Shown in pieces: positions 8,387 through 18,195 of a DNA stretch of 64,000 nucleotides. This DNA comes from an uncultured Desulfovibrio sp. (GTDB lineage Bacteria; Desulfobacterota; Desulfovibrionia; Desulfovibrionales; Desulfovibrionaceae), in contig NZ_CAJUBO010000009.1 of the NCBI RefSeq assembly GCF_910584445.1, forward strand, positions 1 to 64,000, in the 5' to 3' direction. The notes under the pieces are model-generated. The model did not search any database and was not told the DNA's origin. It was given only the letters and a program-made list of their open reading frames with translations. Position 1 is the stretch's first letter, and every line of letters begins with the position of its first letter. Both the position numbers and the translations under genes were made by a program.

Positions 8387-8911
8387 TTATCTGGCAATAC
8401 CCAAAAAAAGCATCGCTAATACATATATAAATATCAGGATTGCATACAATGACCAGAGCGCCAGAGAGATGGAAAACATTAATAACACCATCGCAAACAA
8501 TGTTCGACAAGAAAATGAACTTTTAAAGAAAAATGGCATGCAGGGCAACGAACAAATTGCGGCGATGAAACTATTATACAGAGAGGTAAAAATGCAATTT
8601 TGAGGAAAAATCATTGTGTAGATATGATCATAGGGAATAATGAAAAAGAGAATATTTCTGAACAGCATGTAAGCAATAAATGGTAATATATAGATGGACA
8701 GGCGTCGTTCGAGATGAAATTTTTTCAGTAAAAAGACGGAAGCAGCGATTCCCAGGGTTCCAAGTGCCCATTCCGGATTCTCATGCCAGAGAACTGGCGT
8801 GAGGCAGCGGCTCCCCAGCGCCACAAGAACAAAGGCCACAAGCGGCCATTGGCGCCTGAGGAAGCTCCCCAGGCGGCGCGGAAGGGAGGGGGACTGCTGC
8901 GTTCCGTCCAT
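8387..8911 (-). CDS. Array membrane protein 3 (tandem paralog family)
   Basis: A 174-residue paralog, closest to array protein 1 over the first ~70 residues (RCLTPVLWHENPEWALGTLG is almost the same in both) but divergent afterwards, where it resembles protein 2 in the SLALWSLYAILIF region. The motif SLPCMPFFFKSSF sits near residue 120. This patchwork of similarity suggests recombination among array members. GGAGG ribosome site present. About five membrane helices. Function unknown. Confidence 0.75.
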   Translation of the reverse strand: MDGTQQSPSLPRRLGSFLRRQWPLVAFVLVALGSRCLTPVLWHENPEWALGTLGIAASVFLLKKFHLERRLSIYILPFIAYMLFRNILFFIIPYDHIYTMIFPQNCIFTSLYNSFIAAICSLPCMPFFFKSSFSCRTLFAMVLLMFSISLALWSLYAILIFIYVLAMLFLGIAR

Positions 8912-9049
8912 GCTGCCTCCACGGCGGTTCGGGAGTTCCGATGCAGGTTTTTAGTCATATCAGGGGGAAAAGGCAACGCGCGTCCCCTTATCCTGCCATG
9001 AAGTCCGGCGGTGCCATGGCAGCCCAACAGGTCTCCATGCCACGGCGCC

Positions 9050-9577
9050 TCATGAAGTGGCGATTCCAAGAAGAAACATCGATCCTGCATAGAAAATGAA
9101 AGAGATGCCTATAAGTGGCGTCAGTGCGAGCATCATGAAAAAGGAGATGAGAGGAATACGAAGGAATGCTTTGACAGGGGAAAATTTCTGAAAGAAAAAG
9201 GGGACAAAGGGCAATGAAGCGATGGCGGAAATACATGCCGTTCCAATTTGTGCGGAAAAATACTCTTTCCCGAGGAAAAATCTGCGAAGCTCAAGAATGA
9301 AGGTGGAAAATTCACTCAGAAAATCAAAAAGAAACAGGGCAAATACCGGAACCAGATAGATGCGCCAACAACGTTCACTATGAAATTTTTTTAACAAAAC
9401 TCCGGAGCAGACGATGCCAGCCGCGCCGATCCTCCAATCGTAGCTGTTTTTCCCACAAAAAAAATAGAAGGCGTGGGCGCCGAGAGTTATGGCCGCAAAG
9501 ACCACAAGCGGCCATTGGCGCCCGAGGAAGCGCCCCAGGCGGCGCGGCAGGGAGGGCGCTTCGGGGGTTTTGTGCAT
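9050..9577 (-). CDS. Array membrane protein 4 (tandem paralog family, most divergent)
   Basis: A 175-residue paralog starting MHKTPEAPSLPRRLGRFL, keeping QWPLVVF and GVLLKKFHSERC and the motif SLPFVPFFFQKFS near residue 120, but otherwise the most divergent of the four. It is the promoter-proximal copy on the minus strand; a GGAGG ribosome site precedes the ATG at 9577. The 300 bases upstream, shared with divergent recA, hold only a weak candidate promoter (TTGCAA, 16 bp, TACAAG near 9619-9646). About five membrane helices are predicted. Function unknown. Confidence 0.75.
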   Translation of the reverse strand: MHKTPEAPSLPRRLGRFLGRQWPLVVFAAITLGAHAFYFFCGKNSYDWRIGAAGIVCSGVLLKKFHSERCWRIYLVPVFALFLFDFLSEFSTFILELRRFFLGKEYFSAQIGTACISAIASLPFVPFFFQKFSPVKAFLRIPLISFFMMLALTPLIGISFIFYAGSMFLLGIATS

Positions 9578-9783
9578 TTCGCCTCCGGAACGTCGGCAGC
9601 GCGTGCCGTCTCCACCCTTGTACCGGTATCCCTTGGGATTGCAAGGCCCGCGCTCTCCCGGCTCCGCTCCGCGGCAGTGGCACGCGGTTCGGGCCGCGCC
9701 GTCCCGTTCGGCGGGCCTGTGTCCGCATGGTGGAACCGTCTCCGTTCCTCTCGCGGTCATGCGGGCGCGCCCCTGGCGCGCAT

Positions 9784-9812
9784 TTGCCATGCGGCGTCCG
9801 CTCTGCTAGGAT
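9784..9812 (+). promoter_or_regulatory. Candidate recA sigma-70 promoter
   Basis: TTGCCA at 9784-9789 and TAGGAT at 9807-9812 are separated by exactly 17 bases, 67 bases before the recA ATG. I did not find a convincing LexA-type palindrome over it, so SOS control is not shown by the sequence. Confidence 0.6.
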
Positions 9813-9878
9813 GCATCGTTTCCCGGCAGGCGGATTTTCGCGCCGGGGACCCTCTTCCACCGACATCTGGAGTAGCCC

Positions 9879-10961
<1,083 letters not shown>

Positions 10962-11034
10962 CTGCGGGGATCCTTCGCGGGAGCGTGCGAGGATTTTTGC
11001 GGGATCGTTCAAAAACATGGTTTTTGCGAAACGA

Positions 11035-11099
11035 CCCGGCCGCGCCGCCACGCGACCCGTACGGGTTTTGTCGTGTCCGCTTTTGCGGGCAGACACTGG
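11035..11099 (+). repeat. Dispersed hairpin repeat R2, copy B
   Basis: Between recA and alaS. Positions 11,039-11,098 align without gaps with 2181-2240, with about four in five bases the same, including gtacgggttttgt and the cttttgc loop. The stem gtgtccgc/gcagacac is less perfect than in copy A. Just upstream, caaaaac/gtttttg around 11,010-11,027 forms another small hairpin. It may end the recA transcript. Confidence 0.65.
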
Positions 11100-11154
11100 C
11101 CGCAGGATTCAGCCCCGGCGCCGCCGCGCGCCGGGCGTCCCACGGATGGAGCAT

Positions 11155-13836
11155 ATGCTGACCGCACAGGAAATCCGCCGCCGTTACCTTGAGTTCTTCC
11201 ATCGCCACGGGCACACGGTGGTGCCCTCCGGCCCGCTCATCCCGCCGCAGGACCCGAGCCTGCTCTTCACCAACGCGGGCATGGTGCAGTTCAAGGGCCT
11301 CTTTCTCGGCGAGGAAAAGGCCGCCTACACCCGTGCGGCCTCCTGCCAGAAGTGCCTGCGCGTCTCGGGCAAGCACAATGACCTGGAAAACGTGGGCCGC
11401 ACCGCGCGCCATCACACGTTCTTCGAGATGCTCGGCAACTTTTCCTTTGGCGACTATTTCAAGCGCGAGGCCATCACCTGGGCGTGGGAGTTCGTCACGA
11501 CGGAGCTTGAACTCCCGCGGGAGCGCCTCTGGGTCACGGTCTTCCGCGAGGATGACGAAGCCGCGGCCATCTGGAAGGAAGTGGCGGGGCTTCCCGACGA
11601 GCGCATCGTGCGCATGGGCGAGAAGGACAATTTCTGGACCATGGGCGATACGGGTCCCTGCGGACCCTGCTCGGAGATCTATATCGACCAGGGCGAAGAC
11701 ATGGCCTGCGGGCCGGAGTGCGGCATAGGCTCGTGCGACTGCGACCGCTTTCTGGAAATCTGGAACCTGGTCTTCACCCAGTTCGACCAGGCGAAGGACG
11801 GCAGCCGTTCCCCGCTGGCCGCGCCCAATATCGACACGGGCATGGGACTCGAGCGCATCGCGGCGGTCTGCCAGGGCAAGCGCTCCAACTTTGACTGCGA
11901 CCTGTTCCAGGAGATCATCCAGTTCGCGGCGGCCCGCGCGGGCGTGACCTACAGCGCAAGCGCGCCGGACACCAACGACGTGGACACGGCCCTGCGCGTC
12001 ATTGCCGACCACAGCCGCGCCGCGGCCTTTCTCATCGCCGAGGGCGTGCTGCCCTCCAACGAGAGCCGGGGCTACGTGCTGCGCCGGCTCATCCGCCGCG
12101 CCCTGCGCTTCGCCACGCTCATGGGCGTGGAGGAGCCGTTCCTGCACGCGGTGGCGCGCAAGGTCACGGAAGTCATGGGCGAGGCCTATCCCGAACTGGC
12201 CCGGCACGCGGAGTTCATCGCCCGCGCCGTGCATGAGGAGGAACGGCGCTTTGCCCAGACCCTGGGCAACGGCCTGCGCCTGCTGGAAGAGGAGTTGGCC
12301 CGGCTGGCGGAGCGGGGCGAGCGCGTCATTCCGGGCGAGGTCTGCTTCCGCCTCTACGATACCTACGGTTTCCCGCTGGACATCGTGAACGATGTGGCGG
12401 AAAAGCGCGGTTTCGCCGCCGATGCCGAGGGCTTCACCGCGCTCATGCGCGAGCAGCGCGAGCGCGCCCGCGCCAACCAGAAGGCCGAGGGCCTGTTCGG
12501 CCATGGCGGCGAGGACGAGATCATGGCCTCGCTCAAGAGTCTGGGCGAACGGCTGGAAAGCGTCTTTGTGGGCTACGAATCCCTTGAGGCGCACAGTCCC
12601 GTCCTTGCCCTGCTGGACGCGGGCGGCGCCCCCGCCGAGAGCCTGGGCGAAGGCGGCGCCGGTTTTCTTGTGGCCGCCCGCACGCCGTTCTATGCCGAGT
12701 CCGGCGGCCAGGCTTCGGACGCGGGCGTTATCGCCACGTCCACGGGCGAGGCGCGGGTGGAGGGCGTGCTCAAGGCCGGGCGCTGCATCGTGCAGCGGAT
12801 CGCGGTCACGCGCGGCGAACTCCATGCCGACCAGGAGGCGCGCCTGTCCGTGGATGCTGACCAGCGCGCGGCCACGGCCCGCAACCACACCTGCACCCAT
12901 CTGCTGCATGCGGCCCTGCGCCGCGTACTGGGCGAGCATGTCAAGCAGGCCGGCTCTCTGGTGGACGGGCATCGCCTGCGTTTTGACTTCTCGCATCTGG
13001 CGGCGCTCACGCCGGAGGAACTGGCGGCTGTGGAGCGCGACGTCAACCGCGCCATCATGGCCGACGTGCCGGTCCTGGCGCGCGAAATGCCGCGTGACGA
13101 GGCCCTGGCCGCCGGGGCCATGGCGCTCTTCAGCGAAAAATACGGCGATGTGGTGCGCGTGCTCACCGTGGGCCGCGAGGGCGCCGCGCCCGAATCCGTG
13201 GAACTGTGCGGCGGCACGCATCTCGCGCGCACGGGCGAGGCCGGGCTTTTCCTCATCGTCGCGGAAAGCGGCGTGGCCGCCGGCGTGCGCCGCATCGAGG
13301 CCGTGACGGGCTGGAACGCCTACAGCCTCGCCATCGGCCAGCGCGCCGAGCTTTCCGCCGTGGCATCCGCGCTCAAGACCCGGCCGGGGCAGGTGGGCGA
13401 ACGCCTCCATGCCGTGCAGGACGAGGTGAAAAAACTGCGCCGGGCGCTGGAAAAGGGCGCCTCGGCCAGTGTGGACGGCGCGGAACTGGCGCGGCGCGCC
13501 GAGAGCGTGGGCGGCGTGCATCTGGTGGCCCAGCGGCTGGACGGCGTGCCCGTCAAGGCCCTGCGCGACCTCATGGACGACCTGCGCCCGCGGCTGGCGG
13601 CGCCCGCCGTCGCCTGCCTTGCCGCCGTGACGGACGGCAAGGTCAGCCTGCTGCTCCATGTTTCCAGGGATCTGCACGACCGTTTCACGGCTCCGGCGCT
13701 CATCAGAGACGTGGCCGCGCCCTGCGGCGGCTCCGGCGGCGGCCGCCCGGACCTTGCCCAGGCCGGGGGCACGAAGCCCGAAGGGCTGGATGCGGCGTTT
13801 GCGGCTCTGCGCGCGCTGGTTGGAGGCGGCAACTGA
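11155..13836 (+). CDS. alaS: Alanyl-tRNA synthetase
   Basis: An 893-residue class II synthetase charging tRNA-Ala. The N-terminal catalytic domain begins LTAQEIRRRYLEFFHRHGH and contains SLLFTNAGMVQFK. The editing domain has the zinc site HTCTH and CGGTH. The C-terminal region holds the DHHA1-like domain ending with a glycine-rich GGSGGGRPDLAQAGG. Two ATGs are possible (11,146 and 11,155); the second has GGAG close upstream and fits homologues better. Its stop overlaps the ahbC start (TGATG), tying it to the heme operon. Confidence 0.97.
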   Translation: MLTAQEIRRRYLEFFHRHGHTVVPSGPLIPPQDPSLLFTNAGMVQFKGLFLGEEKAAYTRAASCQKCLRVSGKHNDLENVGRTARHHTFFEMLGNFSFGDYFKREAITWAWEFVTTELELPRERLWVTVFREDDEAAAIWKEVAGLPDERIVRMGEKDNFWTMGDTGPCGPCSEIYIDQGEDMACGPECGIGSCDCDRFLEIWNLVFTQFDQAKDGSRSPLAAPNIDTGMGLERIAAVCQGKRSNFDCDLFQEIIQFAAARAGVTYSASAPDTNDVDTALRVIADHSRAAAFLIAEGVLPSNESRGYVLRRLIRRALRFATLMGVEEPFLHAVARKVTEVMGEAYPELARHAEFIARAVHEEERRFAQTLGNGLRLLEEELARLAERGERVIPGEVCFRLYDTYGFPLDIVNDVAEKRGFAADAEGFTALMREQRERARANQKAEGLFGHGGEDEIMASLKSLGERLESVFVGYESLEAHSPVLALLDAGGAPAESLGEGGAGFLVAARTPFYAESGGQASDAGVIATSTGEARVEGVLKAGRCIVQRIAVTRGELHADQEARLSVDADQRAATARNHTCTHLLHAALRRVLGEHVKQAGSLVDGHRLRFDFSHLAALTPEELAAVERDVNRAIMADVPVLAREMPRDEALAAGAMALFSEKYGDVVRVLTVGREGAAPESVELCGGTHLARTGEAGLFLIVAESGVAAGVRRIEAVTGWNAYSLAIGQRAELSAVASALKTRPGQVGERLHAVQDEVKKLRRALEKGASASVDGAELARRAESVGGVHLVAQRLDGVPVKALRDLMDDLRPRLAAPAVACLAAVTDGKVSLLLHVSRDLHDRFTAPALIRDVAAPCGGSGGGRPDLAQAGGTKPEGLDAAFAALRALVGGGN

Positions 13837-15020
13837 TGATTGGCATTTCCAAGCTCTACTGCGGCCAGGTGGAACCTTCGGACGCGCTGCGCTACGGCCG
13901 GGAATCCGGCAGGCTGCCCTCGCATCTGCTCCAGTTTTCCCGGGACAAGAAGCCCGTGGTGGTCTGGAACATGACGCGGCGCTGCAACCTCAAGTGCGTC
14001 CACTGCTATGCCCAGGCGGTGGACCCCACGGCCGGCCGCGACGACATCAGCACGGAGCAGGCAAAGGCCATGATCGACGACCTGGCGGCCTACGGCGCGC
14101 CGGTCATGCTCTTTTCCGGCGGCGAGCCGCTGGTGCGGCAGGACCTGGTGGAGCTGGCGAGCCACGCCACCTCGCGGGGCATGCGTGCGGTCATCTCCAC
14201 CAATGGCACGCTCATCACGCCGCAGAAGGCGCGGGAGCTGAAGCAGGTGGGCCTTTCCTACGTGGGCATTTCCCTGGACGGCATGGAGCAGGTCCACGAC
14301 CGCTTCCGGGGCGTGCCGGGCGCGTTCCGCAAGGCGCTGGAGGGCATCGCCAACTGCCAGGCCGAGGGACTCAAGGTGGGCCTGCGCTTCACCATCAACC
14401 GGCGCAACGCGGGCGAGATCCCGGGCATCTTCCGGCTCCTGCGCGAGCTTGAGGTGCCGCGCGCCTGTTTTTATCATCTGGTCTATTCCGGGCGCGGCTC
14501 GGAGCTTATCAAGGAAGACCTCGACCACGCGGAGACGCGCGCCGTGCTCGACCTCATCATGGACGAGACGCGCGCCCTGTTCGAGGCGGGCGCGCCGCGC
14601 GAGATCCTCACCGTGGACAACCATGCCGACGGTCCCTATGTGTGGATGCGCCTCCAGCGCGAGGACCCGAAGCGCGCGGCCGAGGTCTTCGAGCTTTTGC
14701 AGTATAACGAGGGCAACAGCTCGGGCCGGGGCATCGGCTGCATCTCGTGGGACGGCAAGGTGCACGCCGACCAGTTCTGGCGCGGCCATGTGTTCGGCAA
14801 CGTGCTGGAGCGCCCGTTTTCGGAGATCTGGGACGACCCGTCCATCGAACTTCTGCACAAGCTCAAGGACAAGAAGGCCCATGTGGGCGGGCGCTGCGCC
14901 AGATGCCGCCACCTGAACATCTGCGGCGGCAACTTCCGCGCCCGCGCCGAGGCGTATCACGGCGATATCTGGGCCGAAGATCCGGCCTGCTACCTGACGG
15001 ACGAAGAAATCGGCCTGTGA
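13836..15020 (+). CDS. ahbC: AhbC, 12,18-didecarboxysiroheme deacetylase (radical SAM)
   Basis: A 394-residue radical SAM enzyme of the siroheme-dependent heme pathway, which removes the two acetate side chains of 12,18-didecarboxysiroheme to give Fe-coproporphyrin III. The radical SAM cysteines are in TRRCNLKCVHCYA near residues 48-58, followed by the GGEPL SAM-binding motif. A C-terminal cysteine cluster (CARCRHLNICGGNFRARA, near residue 355) fits an auxiliary Fe-S site. The N-terminus MIGISKLYCGQVEPSDALRY is the form I recognise from Desulfovibrio AhbC. It overlaps alaS by one base. Confidence 0.9.
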   Translation: MIGISKLYCGQVEPSDALRYGRESGRLPSHLLQFSRDKKPVVVWNMTRRCNLKCVHCYAQAVDPTAGRDDISTEQAKAMIDDLAAYGAPVMLFSGGEPLVRQDLVELASHATSRGMRAVISTNGTLITPQKARELKQVGLSYVGISLDGMEQVHDRFRGVPGAFRKALEGIANCQAEGLKVGLRFTINRRNAGEIPGIFRLLRELEVPRACFYHLVYSGRGSELIKEDLDHAETRAVLDLIMDETRALFEAGAPREILTVDNHADGPYVWMRLQREDPKRAAEVFELLQYNEGNSSGRGIGCISWDGKVHADQFWRGHVFGNVLERPFSEIWDDPSIELLHKLKDKKAHVGGRCARCRHLNICGGNFRARAEAYHGDIWAEDPACYLTDEEIGL

Positions 15021-15046
15021 ACGGCCGTCAACCTGCCGAGGCACCT

Positions 15047-16033
15047 ATGAACGCATTCCATCGCGGGCGCCGCCTGCGGCAAAGCCCCGAGCTTCGCGCC
15101 CTGGTGCGCGAGACCGCGCCCCTGCTGCGCGAAGAGCTTATCATGCCCTATTTTGTGGTGGAGACGGACGACGCCGCCTTCCGCAAGGAGATTTCCGCCA
15201 TGCCCGGCCAGTTCCAGCTTTCGCTCCAGGAGCTGGAAAAACAGGTGGGTTCCGCCGTGGCCGACGGCCTTGGCGCCGTGCTGCTGTTCGGCATCCCGGC
15301 GGTCAAGGACGAGCGGGCCAGCGGCGCCTGGGCGCAGGACGGCATCGTGCAGCGTGCCGTGCGGCTGCTCAGGGAGCGCTTTCCCGCGCTGGTCATCATC
15401 ACGGATGTCTGCCTTTGCGAATACATGAGCCACGGGCATTGCGGCATCCTGCGCCCCGACGGGGTGGTGGAGAACGACGCCACCCTGCCCATCCTCGCGC
15501 GCACCGCCGTGAGCCATGCCCGCGCGGGCGCGGATGTGGTGGCCCCGTCGGACATGATGGACGGCCGCGTGGCCGCCATCCGGGCCGCGCTGGACGAGGC
15601 GGGCTTTGCCGCCACGCCGGTCATGTCCTATGCCGTCAAGTATGCGTCGGCCTGTTACGGGCCGTTCCGCGAAGCGGCGGAATCCGCCCCGGCCTGCGGC
15701 GACCGCAAGGCCTACCAGATGGACCCCGGCAACGCGCGCGAGGCGCTGGTGGAGGCGTGGGCCGACCTCGACGAAGGCGCGGACATGCTCATCGTCAAGC
15801 CCGCCGGGCCGTATGCCGACATCCTGCGCGCGGTGCGCGACGCCGTGGACGTGCCCGTGGCCGCCTATCAGGTGAGCGGCGAATACTCCATGATCCGCGC
15901 GGCCGGACTCAACGGCTGGATCGACGAGCGCGCGGTCATGCTTGAAAGCCTGCTGGGGCTGAAGCGCGCGGGGGCGGACATGCTCATCACCTATTTTGCC
16001 GAGACCCTGCTGCGCGAAGGGCTGGCGCGCTGA
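15047..16033 (+). CDS. hemB: HemB, porphobilinogen synthase (5-aminolevulinate dehydratase)
   Basis: A 328-residue cytosolic enzyme joining two 5-aminolevulinate molecules into porphobilinogen. It has the zinc-type metal site DVCLCEYMSHGHCG, the two active-site lysines in SYAVKYASACYGPF and MLIVKPAGPY, and the C-terminal YQVSGEYSMI. The ATG at 15,047 follows a GAGG site. It lies between ahbC and ahbD and overlaps ahbD by one base, so early tetrapyrrole and late heme steps are expressed together. Confidence 0.97.
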   Translation: MNAFHRGRRLRQSPELRALVRETAPLLREELIMPYFVVETDDAAFRKEISAMPGQFQLSLQELEKQVGSAVADGLGAVLLFGIPAVKDERASGAWAQDGIVQRAVRLLRERFPALVIITDVCLCEYMSHGHCGILRPDGVVENDATLPILARTAVSHARAGADVVAPSDMMDGRVAAIRAALDEAGFAATPVMSYAVKYASACYGPFREAAESAPACGDRKAYQMDPGNAREALVEAWADLDEGADMLIVKPAGPYADILRAVRDAVDVPVAAYQVSGEYSMIRAAGLNGWIDERAVMLESLLGLKRAGADMLITYFAETLLREGLAR

Positions 16034-17214
16034 TGGCCGCCCGGCCAGCCGCAGGCGCCGCAGGCGCGCGCGCATCCGCCATGGGAGAGGGGCGGCCCGG
16101 CCACGGCGCGGCCGCCGGGCATCCCGGCGGTAGTGCCCCGCGCACGCTGGAGGACGGCAGCCCGGTCTGCCGCCTCATCGCCTGGGAGGTGACGCGTTCC
16201 TGCAATCTCGCCTGCCGCCACTGCCGCGCCGAGGCCCATCCCGAACCCTACGACGGCGAGCTTTCCACCGCCGAGGCCAAAGCCCTCATCGACACCTTCC
16301 CGCAGGTGGGCCGCCCCATCGTCATTTTCACGGGCGGGGAGCCGATGATGCGGCCCGATGTGTACGAGCTGGTGGCCCATGCGCGCGGCCTCGGGCTTAC
16401 CTGCGCCTTTGCGCCCAACGGGACGCTCATCACCGCGGAAAATGCGGCCCGCCTGCGCGAGGCGGGCGTCAGCCGCTGCTCCATTTCCCTTGACGGCGCG
16501 GATGCGGCCAGCCATGACGCCTTCCGGGGCGTGCCCGGCGCGTTTGAGGCTTCCCTGCGCGGCATCGGCCATCTCCGGGACGCGGGCCTGCCTTTCCAGA
16601 TCAACACCACGGTGACGCGCGGCAATCTGGCGAGCTTCAAGCGCATCTTCGAGCTGTGCGAGCGCCTGGGCGCGGCGGCGTGGCACATTTTTCTTCTGGT
16701 GCCCATGGGGCGCGCCGCCGGGCTGGCGGACGAAGTCATCAGCGCGGAGGAGTATGAGGACGTCCTCCACTGGCTCTATGACTTCCGCAAGGGCACGTCC
16801 ATGCACCTCAAGGCCACCTGCGCGCCGCACTATTACCGCATCATGCGGCAGCGCGCCCATGAGGAGGGCCTGCCCGTCACGCCCGAGACCTTCGGCATGG
16901 ACGCCATGACGCGCGGCTGCCTGGGCGGCACGGGCTTCTGCTTCATCAGCCATGTGGGGCGGGTGCAGCCCTGCGGCTATCTGGAGCTTGACTGCGGCAA
17001 TGTGCGCGAAACGCCGTTTCCGCAGATCTGGCGCAAGAGCCGCCAGTTCCTCCGCTTGCGCCGTCAGGAGGAATATGCGGGCAAGTGCGGCGTGTGCGAA
17101 TATCACCACGTGTGCGGCGGCTGCCGGGCGCGCGCGCAGAGCATGAGCGGCGATTACATGGGCGAGGAACCGCTGTGCAGCTATGTGCCCAGGGCACTGA
17201 GAAGCGGGTCCTGA
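16033..17214 (+). CDS. ahbD: AhbD, heme b synthase (radical SAM)
   Basis: A 393-residue radical SAM enzyme that oxidatively decarboxylates the two propionates of Fe-coproporphyrin III (coproheme) to vinyl groups, giving heme b. The radical SAM motif is TRSCNLACRHCRAE near residues 55-68, with GGEPMM after it. A C-terminal cysteine cluster CGVCEYHHVCGGCRARAQ supports a second Fe-S cluster. The first ~40 residues are low-complexity Ala/Gly; the ATG at 16,081 is a possible shorter start, but the first ATG overlaps the hemB stop (TGATG). Confidence 0.9.
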   Translation: MAARPAAGAAGARASAMGEGRPGHGAAAGHPGGSAPRTLEDGSPVCRLIAWEVTRSCNLACRHCRAEAHPEPYDGELSTAEAKALIDTFPQVGRPIVIFTGGEPMMRPDVYELVAHARGLGLTCAFAPNGTLITAENAARLREAGVSRCSISLDGADAASHDAFRGVPGAFEASLRGIGHLRDAGLPFQINTTVTRGNLASFKRIFELCERLGAAAWHIFLLVPMGRAAGLADEVISAEEYEDVLHWLYDFRKGTSMHLKATCAPHYYRIMRQRAHEEGLPVTPETFGMDAMTRGCLGGTGFCFISHVGRVQPCGYLELDCGNVRETPFPQIWRKSRQFLRLRRQEEYAGKCGVCEYHHVCGGCRARAQSMSGDYMGEEPLCSYVPRALRSGS

Positions 17215-17269
17215 GCGCGGCCGGCTGTGAAGGTTGCGTGAGGCCCGGGCGGGGTCCAGTGAGGTTCAG

Positions 17270-17797
17270 ATGAGCGGGGAAGAACGCGAAATGACCGCGC
17301 AAACGGCGTCGGAGGCCGCGCGCGAGGATGACCGGCTGGACGCCACTGACCGGCGCATCCTCGATGTCATCCAGACGGACTTTCCCCTGGCGCCGCGCCC
17401 GTATGCGGTCCTGGGCGAACGCCTGGGGCTTGCGGAAGCGGAGGTCTTCGCGCGCGTGCGCGCCTTGCGGCGGCGCAGGATCATCCGGCGGCTCGGGGCC
17501 AATTTCCAGTCCGCGAAGCTGGGCTTCGTCTCCACGCTCTGCGCGGCCAGGGTGCCGGAGGAACGGCTGGAGGCGTTCATTGCCGCCGTCAATGCCGAGC
17601 CGGGCGTGACGCACAATTACCTGCGCGACCACGCCTACAATGTCTGGTTCACCCTCATCAGTCCGTCGCGCGAGGCGTCGCTGGCCGTGCTGGAAAGCCT
17701 CACGCAACGCACCGGCGTGCCCATCCTCAATCTGCCCGCCACAAAACTTTTCAAGATCCGTGTGGATTTCCGCATGGGCGGGGAGGCGGCGGAGTAG
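17270..17797 (+). CDS. Siroheme decarboxylase subunit (AhbA/AhbB, Lrp-like)
   Basis: A 175-residue AsnC/Lrp-like protein: helix-turn-helix over residues ~25-75 (LDATDRRILDVIQTDFPLAPRPY...RRRIIRRLGANF) and a C-terminal alpha/beta domain with HNYLRDHAYNVWFT containing the conserved histidine and tyrosine of siroheme decarboxylases. These proteins act as an AhbA-AhbB pair that decarboxylates siroheme to 12,18-didecarboxysiroheme. I cannot tell AhbA from AhbB here, and the partner is not in this window. The ATG at 17,270 has a good GAGG site. Last gene of the alaS-ahb operon. Confidence 0.82.
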   Translation: MSGEEREMTAQTASEAAREDDRLDATDRRILDVIQTDFPLAPRPYAVLGERLGLAEAEVFARVRALRRRRIIRRLGANFQSAKLGFVSTLCAARVPEERLEAFIAAVNAEPGVTHNYLRDHAYNVWFTLISPSREASLAVLESLTQRTGVPILNLPATKLFKIRVDFRMGGEAAE

Positions 17798-17942
17798 GGG
17801 CAGAGTCCCGATCGACGCGCGCATGGTCGATGCCGCAGGGGATATACCTGCCGAAATTTTCCATCAACAACGCCTGCGCGTGTTCCCCGAACCGCCGGGC
17901 GGCCGCTTGACAGCAACGGCATTTGCGGCGAAAAAATCAACG

Positions 17943-17970
17943 GGGCGGAACGGCACCCGCCGTTCCGCCC
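17943..17970 (+). terminator. Hairpin ending the alaS-ahb operon
   Basis: A perfect 11-bp stem gggcggaacgg/ccgttccgccc with a 6-base loop, about 145 bases after the last heme gene. It has no T-run. It is the first of a series of hairpins, so the exact transcript end is uncertain. Confidence 0.45.
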
Positions 17971-18065
17971 ACCGCCTAGGATGGGGTGCTTCCGGAAAGC
18001 CGCGAAGGTTAGCTCGGCTTTCCGGAAAGTGCCCCATTTTTGGGCCACAGGCCCAAAATCCCCTT

Positions 18066-18163
18066 CAAACCTGGAGCATTTTGCTGAGGAAAATATCTGA
18101 ACGACAGATATTTTCCTCAGGTTTCGCTGCCTTCATTTTGGCGGAAAAACGCGGTTTTCCGCC
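18066..18163 (+). repeat. Dispersed hairpin repeat R3, fullest copy
   Basis: The order is gagcattttg, a perfect 16-bp hairpin (ctgaggaaaatatctg, 18,084-18,099 with 18,105-18,120), tttcgctgccttcatttt, then a second hairpin ggcggaaaa/ttttccgcc. The first half recurs inverted at 41,470-41,529 and at 4028-4069; the second hairpin recurs at about 45,404-45,430. Confidence 0.7.
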
Positions 18164-18195
18164 TTATTCCGGCGCGGGCGTCTGCTCTCGCAGCC

